DNA of 64,000 bases from Paulownia fortunei (lineage: Eukaryota > Streptophyta > Magnoliopsida > Lamiales > Paulowniaceae). Below the pieces are notes generated by a model that did no database searches, had not been told where the DNA came from, and was given only the letters and a program-made list of their open reading frames with translations. The position numbers and the translations under genes were made by a program. Where the stretch lies: NCBI GenBank assembly GCA_019321725.1, contig CM033114.1:12566278-12630277 (forward strand), written 5' to 3'. Below, piece after piece: positions 47,390 through 57,131 of this stretch (position 1 is its first letter; each line of letters opens with the position of its first letter).

Positions 47390-47846
47390 TGATGTACCAA
47401 ATATTAAAATAACATTAGTGCCCCTGAAATATCATTAAAACGCCAAAAATACCCAAAGATCCGCGTGTTTTTTATCTCGACCCGACCCAATTAGGTATTG
47501 AGTTCGGGTCGACCTGACCTCTCAACCATCGATGAAGCGAACCGATGGGACACATTAGTCAATCTGATCATGATATCTAGACCCTAGTCTGTACGGCCTA
47601 CGGGAATCAATCAGTATAAATATTCAGTGTACAGGTCTCATAAGGTAATTTTTACATTATTCACTCAGTTCGCTTACCAGTTCCTTTTAACCTCAAGACC
47701 TGACTAACTTAAGTATTGGAGAGTTTTAGCTGGGGGCCACCCCAGCGAACCTAACGTGTCTCCCTTTCAGGTCCTCCCAAACTCAAGTACTCGAGCTCAG
47801 ATCACCTCGACCTGAACTCAGGTATATTGATTTTACTTCTAAATCA
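47390..47846 (+). repeat. Tat-B 5' LTR
   Basis: The end is clear: ..aaatca at 47846, then ttggcgccatctgt. The segment near 47710-47770 (acttaagtattggag and gctgggggccaccc) is typical of the U5 part of Tat LTRs. The start at tgatgtacc (47390) is a guess, because no second LTR exists to compare. Confidence 0.5.
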
Positions 47847-47848
47847 GT

Positions 47849-47865
47849 TGGCGCCATCTGTAGAA
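47849..47865 (+). other. Tat-B primer binding site
   Basis: tggcgccatctgtagaa directly follows the LTR end. A ttggcgcc(g/a)tctgt site is usual in Tat-lineage elements. Confidence 0.7.
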
Positions 47866-47884
47866 AATTGAGGCGAAACTAGAC

Positions 47885-49440
47885 ATGGCGAACACACCCA
47901 AGAAGACAATGGAGCTACCACAACATGCAACATCACCCTCTCATTCTCTCTAGTTTCATGATAATCAGCCCGAGGGAGAGGAATCAATGATCCACATGAG
48001 AGCTAGTGAATTCAAAAAATTAGTGACAAACATCAGTAGACGAATTTGTGATGAGAGGGAGAAGAAAGGCAAAGGCCCAATGACTTCTCCTCCCCAAGAA
48101 ACTCCCCAAAGAGAAGAGGCTGAAGTGGACAGGAGAGCACGAAGGATCCGATTAGAAGAAGAGAAGGCAAAAGAGGTAGCGAGCCAAACTATAAAGCTAA
48201 GAATGAGGCCTCATGAGAGAGTTCTCAAAGAGCCAAAGCATAGAGCTCACAGAGATGAAGTACAATCCATGAAGGACATAAATGAGCTCAGCGAGCAGAT
48301 TGAGCAAGCCACGTGTAAGTTAGAGGATTTAAAGAGGAGGGGAGCTCCACTATACAAAAGTGGGGGTCCCCTTTTTCTTCGGAAATCTTAGCAGAAGTTG
48401 TTACATCCAACTTTAAGTTGCCAGATCTCCCGAAGTATGATGGACATAGAGATCCACAAGAACACTTGATCGCTTTTGACCACATTATGCAGCTATATGG
48501 CCAATCCGAGGCCATGATTGCAAGGATTTTTATCACCACTCTAACGGAACGAGCTCAAGAATGGTTCATGGGATTACCCATGGGGATTGTGGTATCGTAT
48601 GAACAGCTAACACAAAAATTTCTATATCAGTTCGCAAGCCAAAAGCGAGCCAGGAGGTCTGCTACACATCTTTTTACCATCAGACAAAAAGAAGGAGAGC
48701 CCCTCTGGGACTTCATTAATAGATTCAATAATGAGGCCTTGGAGGTGCAAGATATGAGGATTGACATGATGACCAACATCCTAATCCATGGGCCGAGGAA
48801 ATAACCTCTCACTTCGGCCCTAGTTCAAGAACTGTCGTTTGATAAAGAGCACTTGATGGAAATAACCCAATATTATATACACAAAGAGGAGATGAATGCC
48901 TTGAAGGATCAAGAGTGGGCTCAGGTGAATCCAGGGGGAAGAGAGAGGGGGATCCTAGAGAAGGACCTTGATTTAGATTTGAAAAAGATCGAGATCGGGG
49001 CCGAGATCAGGATCGTCCTTGTTTGGCAAGAGTTCATCACTACACTCCCTTGAACGTATCCAGAGTACATGCATTGATGTCGATAGAGAATTCCAACATG
49101 TTGCAGTGGCCTAAAAAGATATGACCAACTCCTGGAAGGAGGGACACTAGAAAATATTATCGCTTCCACAAGGACCATGGTCATGATACGAAAGATTGCA
49201 TCCAATTGAGAGACGAGATCGAAAGACTAATTTAGCAGGGATACTTGCAAAATTTTGTCATGCAGGATGACCACGGGATGGAGAGATGGGTCAGTTTCGT
49301 AGGACCCCTCCCACCCAAGGAACTCAAAGCAGATCAAGAGGTAACAAGGTCGAAAAGGATAAAAGGAGGCACCCACGAGAGTGCTCCCATGGCAGACAGG
49401 ACCTTCTTGGAGATAACTTACCCAAAAGGGGAGTGATCTA
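47885..49440 (+). pseudogene. Tat-B gag, degenerate
   Basis: It starts MANTPKKTMELPQHAT; a TAG lies 24 codons in, and the frame continues to 48391 with an acidic/basic charged N-terminal part. A frameshift near 48370 moves to the frame of 48418-49053. That frame holds the capsid-like retrotransposon gag domain: FKLPDLPKYDGHRDPQEHL, WFMGLPMGIVVSYEQL, then LFTIRQKEGEPLWDFINRFN. A TAA lies after 48801. Near 49155 the segment [20 protein letters not shown] is the nucleocapsid-like motif of this lineage. It is not functional as it stands. Confidence 0.78.
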
Positions 49441-49441
49441 A

Positions 49442-50063
49442 ATGATAGCTGGTGGACCTAGTGGAGGAGACTTCTATATTGCTCGAAAAAAGTATTTCAG
49501 GTCCTTAACAACCAATATTGTCTTTGATGATCGCGACCTGGTGGGGATAGAAGTAGGTCAAAACAATCCCATGATGGTCACGATGGACATAGCCAATTTT
49601 GCAGTTCAGAAGGTATTGGTTGATAATGGAAGCTTAGCAAATGTAATCTTTTTGCATGTATTGAGAAAGATGGAATTAAACATTAGTATAATCTGCCCGG
49701 TTAAATACTCCACTCATGGGGTTCAGGGGAAGTGAGGTCGTCCCATTAGGTACGATCGATTTGCCAACTTCACTGGGAGAAGAGCCCTATAGAAAGACAG
49801 TGATGGTGAAGTACTTAGTGGTCGATGCACCATTTACTTATAATGTGATCCTAGGAATACTGAGACTGAATCAATTTCAGGCGATAGGATCAACCTATCA
49901 CCTCAAGATGAAATTCCCAATAAGAGCTGGTGTAGGGAAGGTCAAGTGTGATCAAAAAGGTGCTCGAGAGTGCTACAACCTTTCGTTAAAAAAAAGAGCT
50001 CAAGGTGGTAGAAAGGCAAACGAGGCAAGCTCCCTAGACCGAGTTTGGCATGACCCAGAGTGA
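49442..50063 (+). pseudogene. Tat-B protease, degenerate
   Basis: The frame reads MIAGGPSGGDFYIARKKYFR, a conserved IaGG start, then VQKVLVDNGSLANVIF. The aspartic protease motif LVDtGSSad is changed to VDNGSLAN, with N replacing the T/S after the aspartate. A frameshift at about 49730 joins the second frame 49716-50063 (VPLGTIDLPTSLGEEPY and VILGILRLNQFQAI, the usual NvILGrp-Ln block). Loss of the DT/SG threonine probably abolishes activity. Confidence 0.75.
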
Positions 50064-50084
50064 GACCTCAAATAAGAGCTAAGA

Positions 50085-51242
50085 TCAGAAGAGTTCAGAA
50101 TTGAACCATCCGACCAGTACAAGGTGGTAGAATTAGAACTAAGCAACCCGAATAAATTTACTCGAATCGAGTCCCATGTGAACCCCGAGTTCAAGTTAAT
50201 GGTCGTTCAGTTCTTGAAAGAGAATATGGACATATTCGCATGGAAACCTTCAAATTTCCAAGGAATAGACCCAAAGGTCATACTGCACCGGCTAAACGTG
50301 GATCCCTCCATCAAGTTAGTAAAATAAAAAAATTAGAGCTTCGGGGCAGGGAGGAACCAAATTATTGAAAATAAGGTAAATAAGCTTTTAGACGTGGGAT
50401 ATATTATGGAGATCCAATTCACAGATTGGCTGTCAAATGTGGTGGTCGTGCCAAAGACGGTTGGAAAGTGAAGAATGTGTACTGATTTCACCAACTTGAA
50501 TAAAGCATGTCCTGAAGACCCCTACCCACTACCTCAGATCGACCTTTTAGTGGACTCTACAGCAGGATGTGCATTGCTAAGTATGATGGACGCTTACCAA
50601 GGCTATTATCAAATTTTCATGGCAGAAGAAGATCGAACTAAAACAGCTTTTGTGACTGAAAAGAGGGTTTATTGCTACATGGTGATGCCATTCAGGTTGA
50701 AGAATACAGGTGCAACTTACCAAAGGTTGGTGAACCTCATGTTCAAAGACCATATTGGTAAGACAATAGAAGTATACATCGATGATATGTTGGTAAAAAG
50801 TACAAGGGGAGAAGATCATCTTGAACATCTGGAGCAAGCTTTCTCAATTATGAGAGCTTATGGCATGAAATTAAATCCAGCCAAGTGCATGTTTGGAGTT
50901 CGAGGAGGCAAGTTCCTAGGGTTCATGGTGAATGAGAGAGGTATCAAGGCGAACCCGAAAAAAATCAGTGCTATCCTAGAAATGAACTTCCCCAAATCGA
51001 TTAAAAAAGTCCAACAGCTCACGAGAAAGATAGCATCTTTGAACAAATTCATATCTAGGTCGGCAGATAGGAACCTTTCATTTTTTACGATCTTGAGAAA
51101 CATAAAAAATTTCCAATGGATGGATGAATGCAAGCAAGCCTTCCGAGATCTTAAGCAGTACTTGATATCTCCACCTTTGTTGTCAAAATCAGGAAAGGGT
51201 GAACCCCTTCTACTATACTTAGCAGTATTCGCTCGGTGCTAG
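50085..51242 (+). pseudogene. Tat-B reverse transcriptase, nearly complete
   Basis: After a linker frame (50124-50324, KENMDIFAWKPSNFQGIDP), a TAA at 50325 and a TGA at 50469 interrupt the fingers region. A 255-residue open frame (50475-51242) follows. It holds FTNLNKACPEDPYPLPQID, MDAYQGYYQIFMAEEDRTKT with the first catalytic aspartate, YCYMVMPFRLKNTGATYQR, YIDDMLVKS with the catalytic pair, and FLGFMVNERGIKANPKKI. The catalytic residues are intact. FGLKNAGAT is changed to FRLKNTGAT. The upstream stops prevent a full product. Confidence 0.85.
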
Positions 51243-52300
51243 TAAAGGAGAAAAGAGAGGTCCATCGACCAATTTACTATATCAGTAAACTATTGCAAGG
51301 AGCTGAGCAGAGATATCTAAAGGCTGAGAAACTAGCTTTAGCTTTAGTAGTTGCATCAAGAAAGTTGAGGCTGTATTTTTAGTCACATGAGATCATAGTG
51401 TTGACCAATCAGCCTTTGAAATAAATCCTAGGATGACCAGAGGTCTCGGGTAGATAAGTAAAATGGTTAATTAAGCTTGGGGAGTTCGACATCAAATATC
51501 AGAGTAGAGCTACAGTAAAGGCTCAGGTCCTAGCAGACTTCATTAGTGAGGCCACAGTGATAGAACCTGCTTTTCGGGAAAAAAAGCATGGATGCTTCAT
51601 GTTGATGGGTCAGCCACCTTAAAAGGAAGAGGAGCCAAAATTTTATTGCAGGGCCCTGACTCTTTCGAGATCTAGGTCGCTTTGAAGTTGGGGTTCGAGG
51701 TCACCAATAATGAGGCCTAATTGCAGGATTGAAAATGGCCCAAAAATGTAGTGTAAGACATCTCGTTGCTTACACTGATTCTCAGTTGGTTGTCATGCAT
51801 GTAGAATGATCCTATGAAGTGAAGGATAAATCTATGATAGAGTACTTGGGAAAGGTAGAGCTTTTAATAGGATACTTTGAATATTTCCAACTGCAACAGA
51901 TCCCACGCACGGAGAATGAGAGAGCGAATACTTTGGCGAGGTTCGCAAGTGCAGCATCAGGAATTAATTCAAGGAAGGTGATCATCTTATTAGCCAAGCA
52001 ATCGGGGATCGAAGCGGAAAGAGGTCTGGTAGAACTGTATCCTAAGAAAGGTCTAATCCTCCAAATAGCGACTCCAGCAGATTGGATGGATGGATTAAAA
52101 GAGTACCTAAGGTCGAAAGCTCTGCCACCAGATCCTGTTGAAGCCAGACGCTTATCAGCAAGGGCAGCCCGCTTCCAAATAATAGATGATGAAGTGTACA
52201 AGAGGTCATTTGGAGGCTCACTACTAAAATGTCTAGGTCCTGATAGAGCACTATATGTGATGAGTGAAATCTATGAAGGGAGTTGCGAAAATCATTCAGG
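51243..52300 (+). pseudogene. Tat-B RNase H and extra (archaeal-type) RNase H
   Basis: The first RNase H reads REVHRPIYYISKLLQGAEQR and YLKAEKLALALVVASRKLR, with stops after RLYF. The second begins WMLHVDGSATLKGRGAKILL near 51590 and continues with a frame from 51819 (YLGKVELLIGYFEYFQLQQI, then RTENERANTLARFASA, the region with the N-ADaLA motif). The HVDGS start of an additional RNase H is the hallmark of the Tat lineage. Stops occur at about 51381 and 51673, and a DS-LV block with a stop lies near 51780. Confidence 0.75.
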
Positions 52301-53294
52301 TGGTTGATTATTAGCCTAGAAAACTCTACGCCAAGGTTATTTTTTGTCAACTCTAGCCAAGGATGCTCTAGAGTTTGCTAGGAGGTGTGAGAAATGCTAG
52401 TTCTATGCAAACTTAACTCATCAACCCGCAGCTCCAATGGAAACTATATCAATCTCATGTCCTTTTGATCAATGGGGAGAGATATTTTAGGGCCTTTCCC
52501 TCCAGCTAGAGCTCAGAAAAAATTCATAATCGTGGCAGTTGAATATTTCTCAAAATGGATAGAGGTAGAGACAGTAACCAAAATAACCAAAAATGAGGTC
52601 ATGAAATTTTTAAGGAAAAATATTGTGTGCCGGTTTGGAGTTCCAAGAGTTCTAATATCTGATAATAGGACTCAATTTCAAGACAAGAAGGTCCGGGCGT
52701 GGTGTAAGGAAATGAAAAATTCAATAGAACTTTACAGCCGTGGGAAATCTTCAAGCAAATGGACAGACGGAAGTTGTGAATAGAATTATACTACAACATC
52801 TTAAGACATGCTTAGAAGGGGTAAAATCCTATTGGGTAGAAGAACTGCCAGAGGTCCTATGGGCATACCGCACGATCTCAAGAACTGCAACAGGAGAAAC
52901 ACCTTTTAGCTTAGTATATGATCCCAGTAGAGATTGGGGCAACCTCATACAGAGTAGCGCAATATGATCCAGAGATAAACTGCCTAGCATGGGAGCTTGA
53001 TTTAGAACTTATTGAGGGTAAGAGGGATCGAGCTTTTATCCAAATACAAGCTACAAAAAGCCGGATCCAAAATGCATACAACAAGAAGGTGCAGGAAAGG
53101 CATTTCCAGCTCAATGACTTGGTACTGAAAAAAGTAGAAGTTTCGAACATGTAGGGAAGCTAGAACCGGATTGGGAAGGTCCTTTCAAGGTGATACGAAT
53201 CTTGAAGAGGAGAACCTATAAGCTGCAGGATATGCAAGGCAAGAAGCTCCCACGATCTTGGAATGTGCATAACCTAAGGAGGTTCGATACGTAA
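52301..53294 (+). pseudogene. Tat-B integrase, catalytic triad retained
   Basis: Zinc region (about 52265-52420): HSGG, LRQGYFLSTLAKDALEFARR, CEKC with a stop just after. Core: GRDILGPFPPARAQKKFIIV (first D), VPRVLISDNRTQF (second D), then after a frameshift at about 52740, [14 protein letters not shown] with the glutamate. The YFSKWIEVE and FLRKNIVCRFG blocks are normal. A second frameshift near 52920 leads to [12 protein letters not shown] and LNDLVLKKV. A final shift leads to GKLEPDWEGPFKV and LPRSWNVHNLRRFDT, ending in TAA at 53292-53294. It is broken by frameshifts although the triad remains. Confidence 0.82.
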
Positions 53295-53429
53295 GCTGGG
53301 CAATATTGTACATAACTCTCTTTCATATTGATCATATTTTTGTGTACATAGTGATCTTATATTAAATGAAAGAATTGTCTATTTCCACATACTCTTGTTT
53401 TGTTAAGTCCACAGGACCAAGTAAACAAT

Positions 53430-54125
53430 GCAAGCAAGGAGGTCAAAACGATCTGAAAAAGATTGTGGCCATAAAGATAATACGATCTTATGAAGATTGT
53501 AAGTAAAGAGGTCAAAACGATCTGAAAAAGATCGCGACCCCAAAGAAAATACGATCTCATGAAGATTATAAGCGAGGAAGCCAAAATAATCTAAAAAAGA
53601 TTGTGCCATAAAAACAATATGATCTCATAAAGATTGTAAGTGAAGAGGTCAATATGATTTGAAAAAATCACAACCCTGAAGAAAATACGATCACACGACC
53701 ACATGGTAAGCGAGAAAGCCAAAATAATTTAAAAAAGATTATGGCCATGAAGACAATACGATCTCATGAAGATTGTAAGTGAAGAGGTCAAAATTATCTG
53801 AAAAAGATTGTGACCTTGAAGAAAATACGATGTCACGAAGATTGTAAGCGAGGAAGCCGAAACAATCTGAAAAAGATTATGGCCATTAAGACAATATGAT
53901 CTAACAAAAATTATAAACGAGAAAGCCGAAATAAATCTGAAAAAAATTATGGACATGAAGCCAATACGATCTCATGAAGATTATAAGTGAAGAGGTCAAA
54001 ACAATCTAAAAAATGATCACGACCCCGAAAAAAATATGATCTCACGAAAATTATAAGCGAGGAGGTCAAAACAATCTGAAAAAGATCATGACCATGAAGA
54101 AAATACGATCTCACGAAGATTGTAG
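53430..54125 (+). repeat. 69-bp tandem array in the 3' region of Tat-B (about 10 units)
   Basis: Units of about 69 bp share the frame aag(t/c)ga(a/g)ga then ggtcaaaa or agccaaaa, cgatctgaaaaagat, a variable gaccccaaag, and aaatacgatctcatgaagat. Two types alternate over units 2-7: a GTC type (aagtgaagaggtc..gaccc) and a GCC type (aagcgaggaagcc..ggccat). The array lies between the pol stop and the antisense ORF. The period equals 23 codons, and long minus-strand frames stay open across it. Confidence 0.88.
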
Positions 54126-54699
54126 ATACAAAAGCCAAATTGAGCTGAAAATCATGACAAAAGAACTGCAAGCGTTTTGAGAAAGATCATTGAGGTCGGA
54201 GCGATCTGAGAAAAATCAGGACACGTAAACAACCTCGATGAAATTCCATCAAATTAAAAAATAACAATTTGAGGTTAGTTAATTTACTTTATGAGTCACT
54301 TAAACTTAAAAGTGCACTGCATATCCAGTTGATCAGCTGTAGACTACAAGGAAGCTACACAGTACTAAACATGCGATATGTTGCGGTCAATAAAAACAAG
54401 AAAACCATTCATGAAATCAAATGAATTATCATTTACTTCAAAAAAGAAAATATACAAGTTTGAGACTTCAAAAAAAAGAGAAAAAAAAAGGGGAGAGGAG
54501 GACAGAATCATCTAATAATCAAAGTCCAGCAGATCGCAGCTGCTTCAGATCCCACCACATATAAGGTCATGTACAAAAAATGCCCTATCTAACAGACCTT
54601 GAAGTCAAAAAAGCAAAAAAAAAGAGTTCACCAGCTCTTGTTCTAGCTCGCCCCAACAGCTGCCTCGTCCTCATCATCAGACTTGAGCTCTATGGCAGC

Positions 54700-55570
54700 A
54701 TCCTCGGCCTAACCTGAAGTCCCTGCCTCACCAGTTCCCATAGGTACAGTGATAAGGTAGGCGAACTCATCATCTTTAACCTCCTCTCCATCATCCTCGA
54801 ACTCAGACTCTTTGAGGTTTTCATTTTTAAAGGGATCAAGACGAGCAGGATCAAATCCCTCCATGAAGACTCCTAGCTTAGAGGCTTGAGCTTGGCACTT
54901 TGTGAACTCGGTGAACTCATATACAGCAGCCTTCTGTGCCACGAGGGTCGTAAAAGATTTTGAATTCATGAAGGCCCGAGCACCTTCCAGATGTGTTTCT
55001 GCATTATGGATTGGTATTCATCAGAGACTATGTACTCTTGACGACCTGCCATACGACCTGAATAAAAAGATTATTGGTATTTGCGATGAGGGCAGATTCC
55101 ACTTTCTTACCTTAAGCCTTGGTCTCGCTAAAAGCCCCATACAATTCTTGATTTTTAAGCTGGGCACTCTTTAAGTCTTGCTTCAATATAGTAATCTCCT
55201 CACCAAGATCAATTCAAACTCTCCCATCTGCTCTAGATCTTTCCTACTCAGAAGTCCGAAGTTTCTCTAGGGCATTCTTAACCCTATCCTCACATAAGCG
55301 CCACTTATATCTCCAATGGACAACTCGCAAGGTCAGCTAGTGGATTATAGCATTATTTTACAAAAAAGAGGGGTGAAGTGGAATGCGTTAGATAAATAGC
55401 GAAACTCAGACACTTACAAAATATGAAGGGATGAAGACTTACCACCATAGAGTGATAAACAGCTGCAGCCTCCAATCGAGCTAAGGGCAGGCTCACGAGC
55501 CCGAATTGGTCTGTAGGGAGTAGAGTATGCTTGTATAGCTCAAATGAGTCCCCTTCAGCTTAGGACTTCA
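54700..55570 (-). pseudogene. Antisense additional ORF of Tat-B (degenerate)
   Basis: The minus strand reads, from high to low, a helix-rich region near 55520-55440 (LPTDQFGLVSLPLARLEAAA), a coiled-coil stretch near 55195-55135 (GEEITILKQDLKSAQLKNQE), and a final open frame 54969-54709. That frame is rich in acidic residues (ESEFEDDGEEVKDDEFAY) and ends GTGEAGTSG. Stops interrupt between these parts. A coiled coil followed by an acidic C-terminal tail and the antisense position fit the additional ORFs described in Tat-lineage elements. No enzymatic domain is recognised. Confidence 0.5.
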
Positions 55571-55853
55571 ACACAGAGCTATCTAAGGTAATGTCCTAAG
55601 TCGGAGCAACCCGAGGACTAGAGGAGCTGGTAGGTTGTCTGGATCCCCCTCAATCTGTCTCTCACCTCTCTCATCTCTAATGGAAAAAATAGCACTTTAC
55701 GATCGTGAATCAAGCACCGACTATTCTCCATCATCTCTTTTGAACTCAATTATCGAAAGGTACCAAATGATACTCATTTTGCTTGCATTATTTTGTATGC
55801 CTTTGTCCTTTAGGGTTTATAGTTCACATGATTTCTCAGCAAATGTTTGTAAA

Positions 55854-56600
55854 ATATTATTTAGGGCGTTGTAAAATATCTTTTATTCTCTTTTATCTTT
55901 AAAAATATATATTTTTAAAATATATTAATAAAATAAGTAAATTTCTTTATTTTTAATTGCATATAGTAATTAGATAAAATTTCTAAACTAAACTTAGTTA
56001 CGGGGTATGGTCATATATTTGGTAGTGATAATGGAATTTGTCTCTATAATTTTGGTCATAAATTAGTTGCGAGTCAAGGTCTGTTTGAGATGAGATATCG
56101 AATAACCTAATAAATTTGCACATACGATACATACTCGCATGAGTAAAATGTCTCACTCCATAGACATTGACATAGTAATGCTAGTGTATGTATGCGGGTG
56201 CTTTTTAGAGAATAAGTACACTGAATATGCCTACTAAAAATTTTTAATTAGAAATATTATTTGTTGAAATAAGAATTTTCATATTACGATAATATACGAT
56301 TAGTCCTTAAACTTGAGGCATTATGGTAGCTTTATACATATCATGTTTCATTTTGGTGTGTCTTCTGATTACCTAACAATTGTAAAAGGGGTTTTGGATA
56401 TTGCAATGATGAGTATGGAGGTTAATGAGTGGCCAATAGGGATCTGTTACTTATTTGACAAAATAAGTGAATCTCCTATGTTTTTATAATTCATGACTCA
56501 AAAGTTCTTGGCCAAGATGGAATGAGTGTTGAACGGAATTTTCTAATAATTTGTCATGAGTCATTAACATTTGAAATAGAATTATAGTTATAGTACCTAA
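55854..56600 (+). repeat. Copia family LTR fragment, copy 7
   Basis: Blocks match the same long-LTR family: taattagataaaatttct, tagttacggggtatggtcat, gagatgagatatcgaataa, gagtggccaatag, and the attcatgactcaaa segment. About the first third of the LTR is present, and no PBS, PPT or coding sequence is attached. It lies some 400 bp upstream of the probable RLT3-like transcription start. Confidence 0.65.
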
Positions 56601-56989
56601 AAATAAATAATGAAAAACTGAATCATAACTCGTTTTAGGAGTATAAAAATAATTCATCCAAAAACTTTTTTGAATAAAAGATTTTGTGGGGAACATTTGA
56701 TGTTAGGTACAAATATGGGCTTGCAAACTGACCAGATTATTGCAAAACAAAGGGGAGGTTGCGTACAACATACTTGCTTTTCCCGCGGTTCAATCGGGCC
56801 CTTCTTCCTGTCCGCCCGACCCAAAATTCAAGCCGAATGCCTATCCACTCAACCCGATCCATTGAGGATATTTTCAATTTCACATGTATCATTAAAAATG
56901 TAAAAGGAGGGTACTTTAAATAAAAGAAATCGCTATATTTTTCTACTTGATAAAATTCAAAAAGATAAATAGAAATATCCCCACAAAAC
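56601..56989. other. Upstream flank of the RLT3-like gene, no gene recognised
   Basis: This includes a GC-rich pyrimidine/purine patch at 56780-56870 (cgcccgacccaaaatt and aacccgatcc), of a kind seen in dispersed plant repeats. The ORFs on both strands here have no recognisable product. Confidence 0.4.
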
Positions 56990-57131
56990 ACAAAACCCTA
57001 CTTGTTAAAACCCTGCCCTCCATTTCTCCACTCTCTCACGGTAAAGAGAGACAGAGAGACTGAATTCTTGTCATCTACCCCCACCCTTCCTATGGCTAAT
57101 TGAGCTCAATAAAATTTGAATAAAAATAATT
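56990..57131 (+). promoter_or_regulatory. 5' UTR and proximal promoter of the RLT3-like gene
   Basis: aaaccctac near 56994 and aaaaccctgccc near 57008 are telo-box-like motifs that are common just before plant transcription starts. A CT-rich tract and a GA-rich tract follow. An in-frame TGA at 57117-57119 precedes the ATG. The transcription start itself cannot be fixed from sequence. Confidence 0.45.

Larger units (their letters stand above)
47390..55640 (+). mobile_element. Tat-lineage Ty3-Gypsy retrotransposon Tat-B, 3' end lost
   Basis: Order: 5' LTR, PBS, gag, protease, RT, RNase H, extra RNase H, integrase (pol stop at 53292-53294), a 3' untranslated region with a 69-bp tandem array, then an ORF antisense to pol. 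The extra RNase H and the gag type place it in the Tat (Ogre/Retand/TatII-III) group. No 3' LTR was found before the Copia LTR fragment at 55854, so the 3' end is lost. Stops and frameshifts are few enough that most domains read clearly, making it the youngest-looking element here. Confidence 0.8.

Noticed and set aside
53430..54125. CRISPR-like array
   Set aside because: Repeats are contiguous 69-bp units without unique spacers, in plant retrotransposon 3' DNA.
54902..55174. Plus-strand 90-codon ORF
   Set aside because: It is the shadow of the antisense Tat-B ORF; the minus strand has the coiled-coil and acidic coding character.
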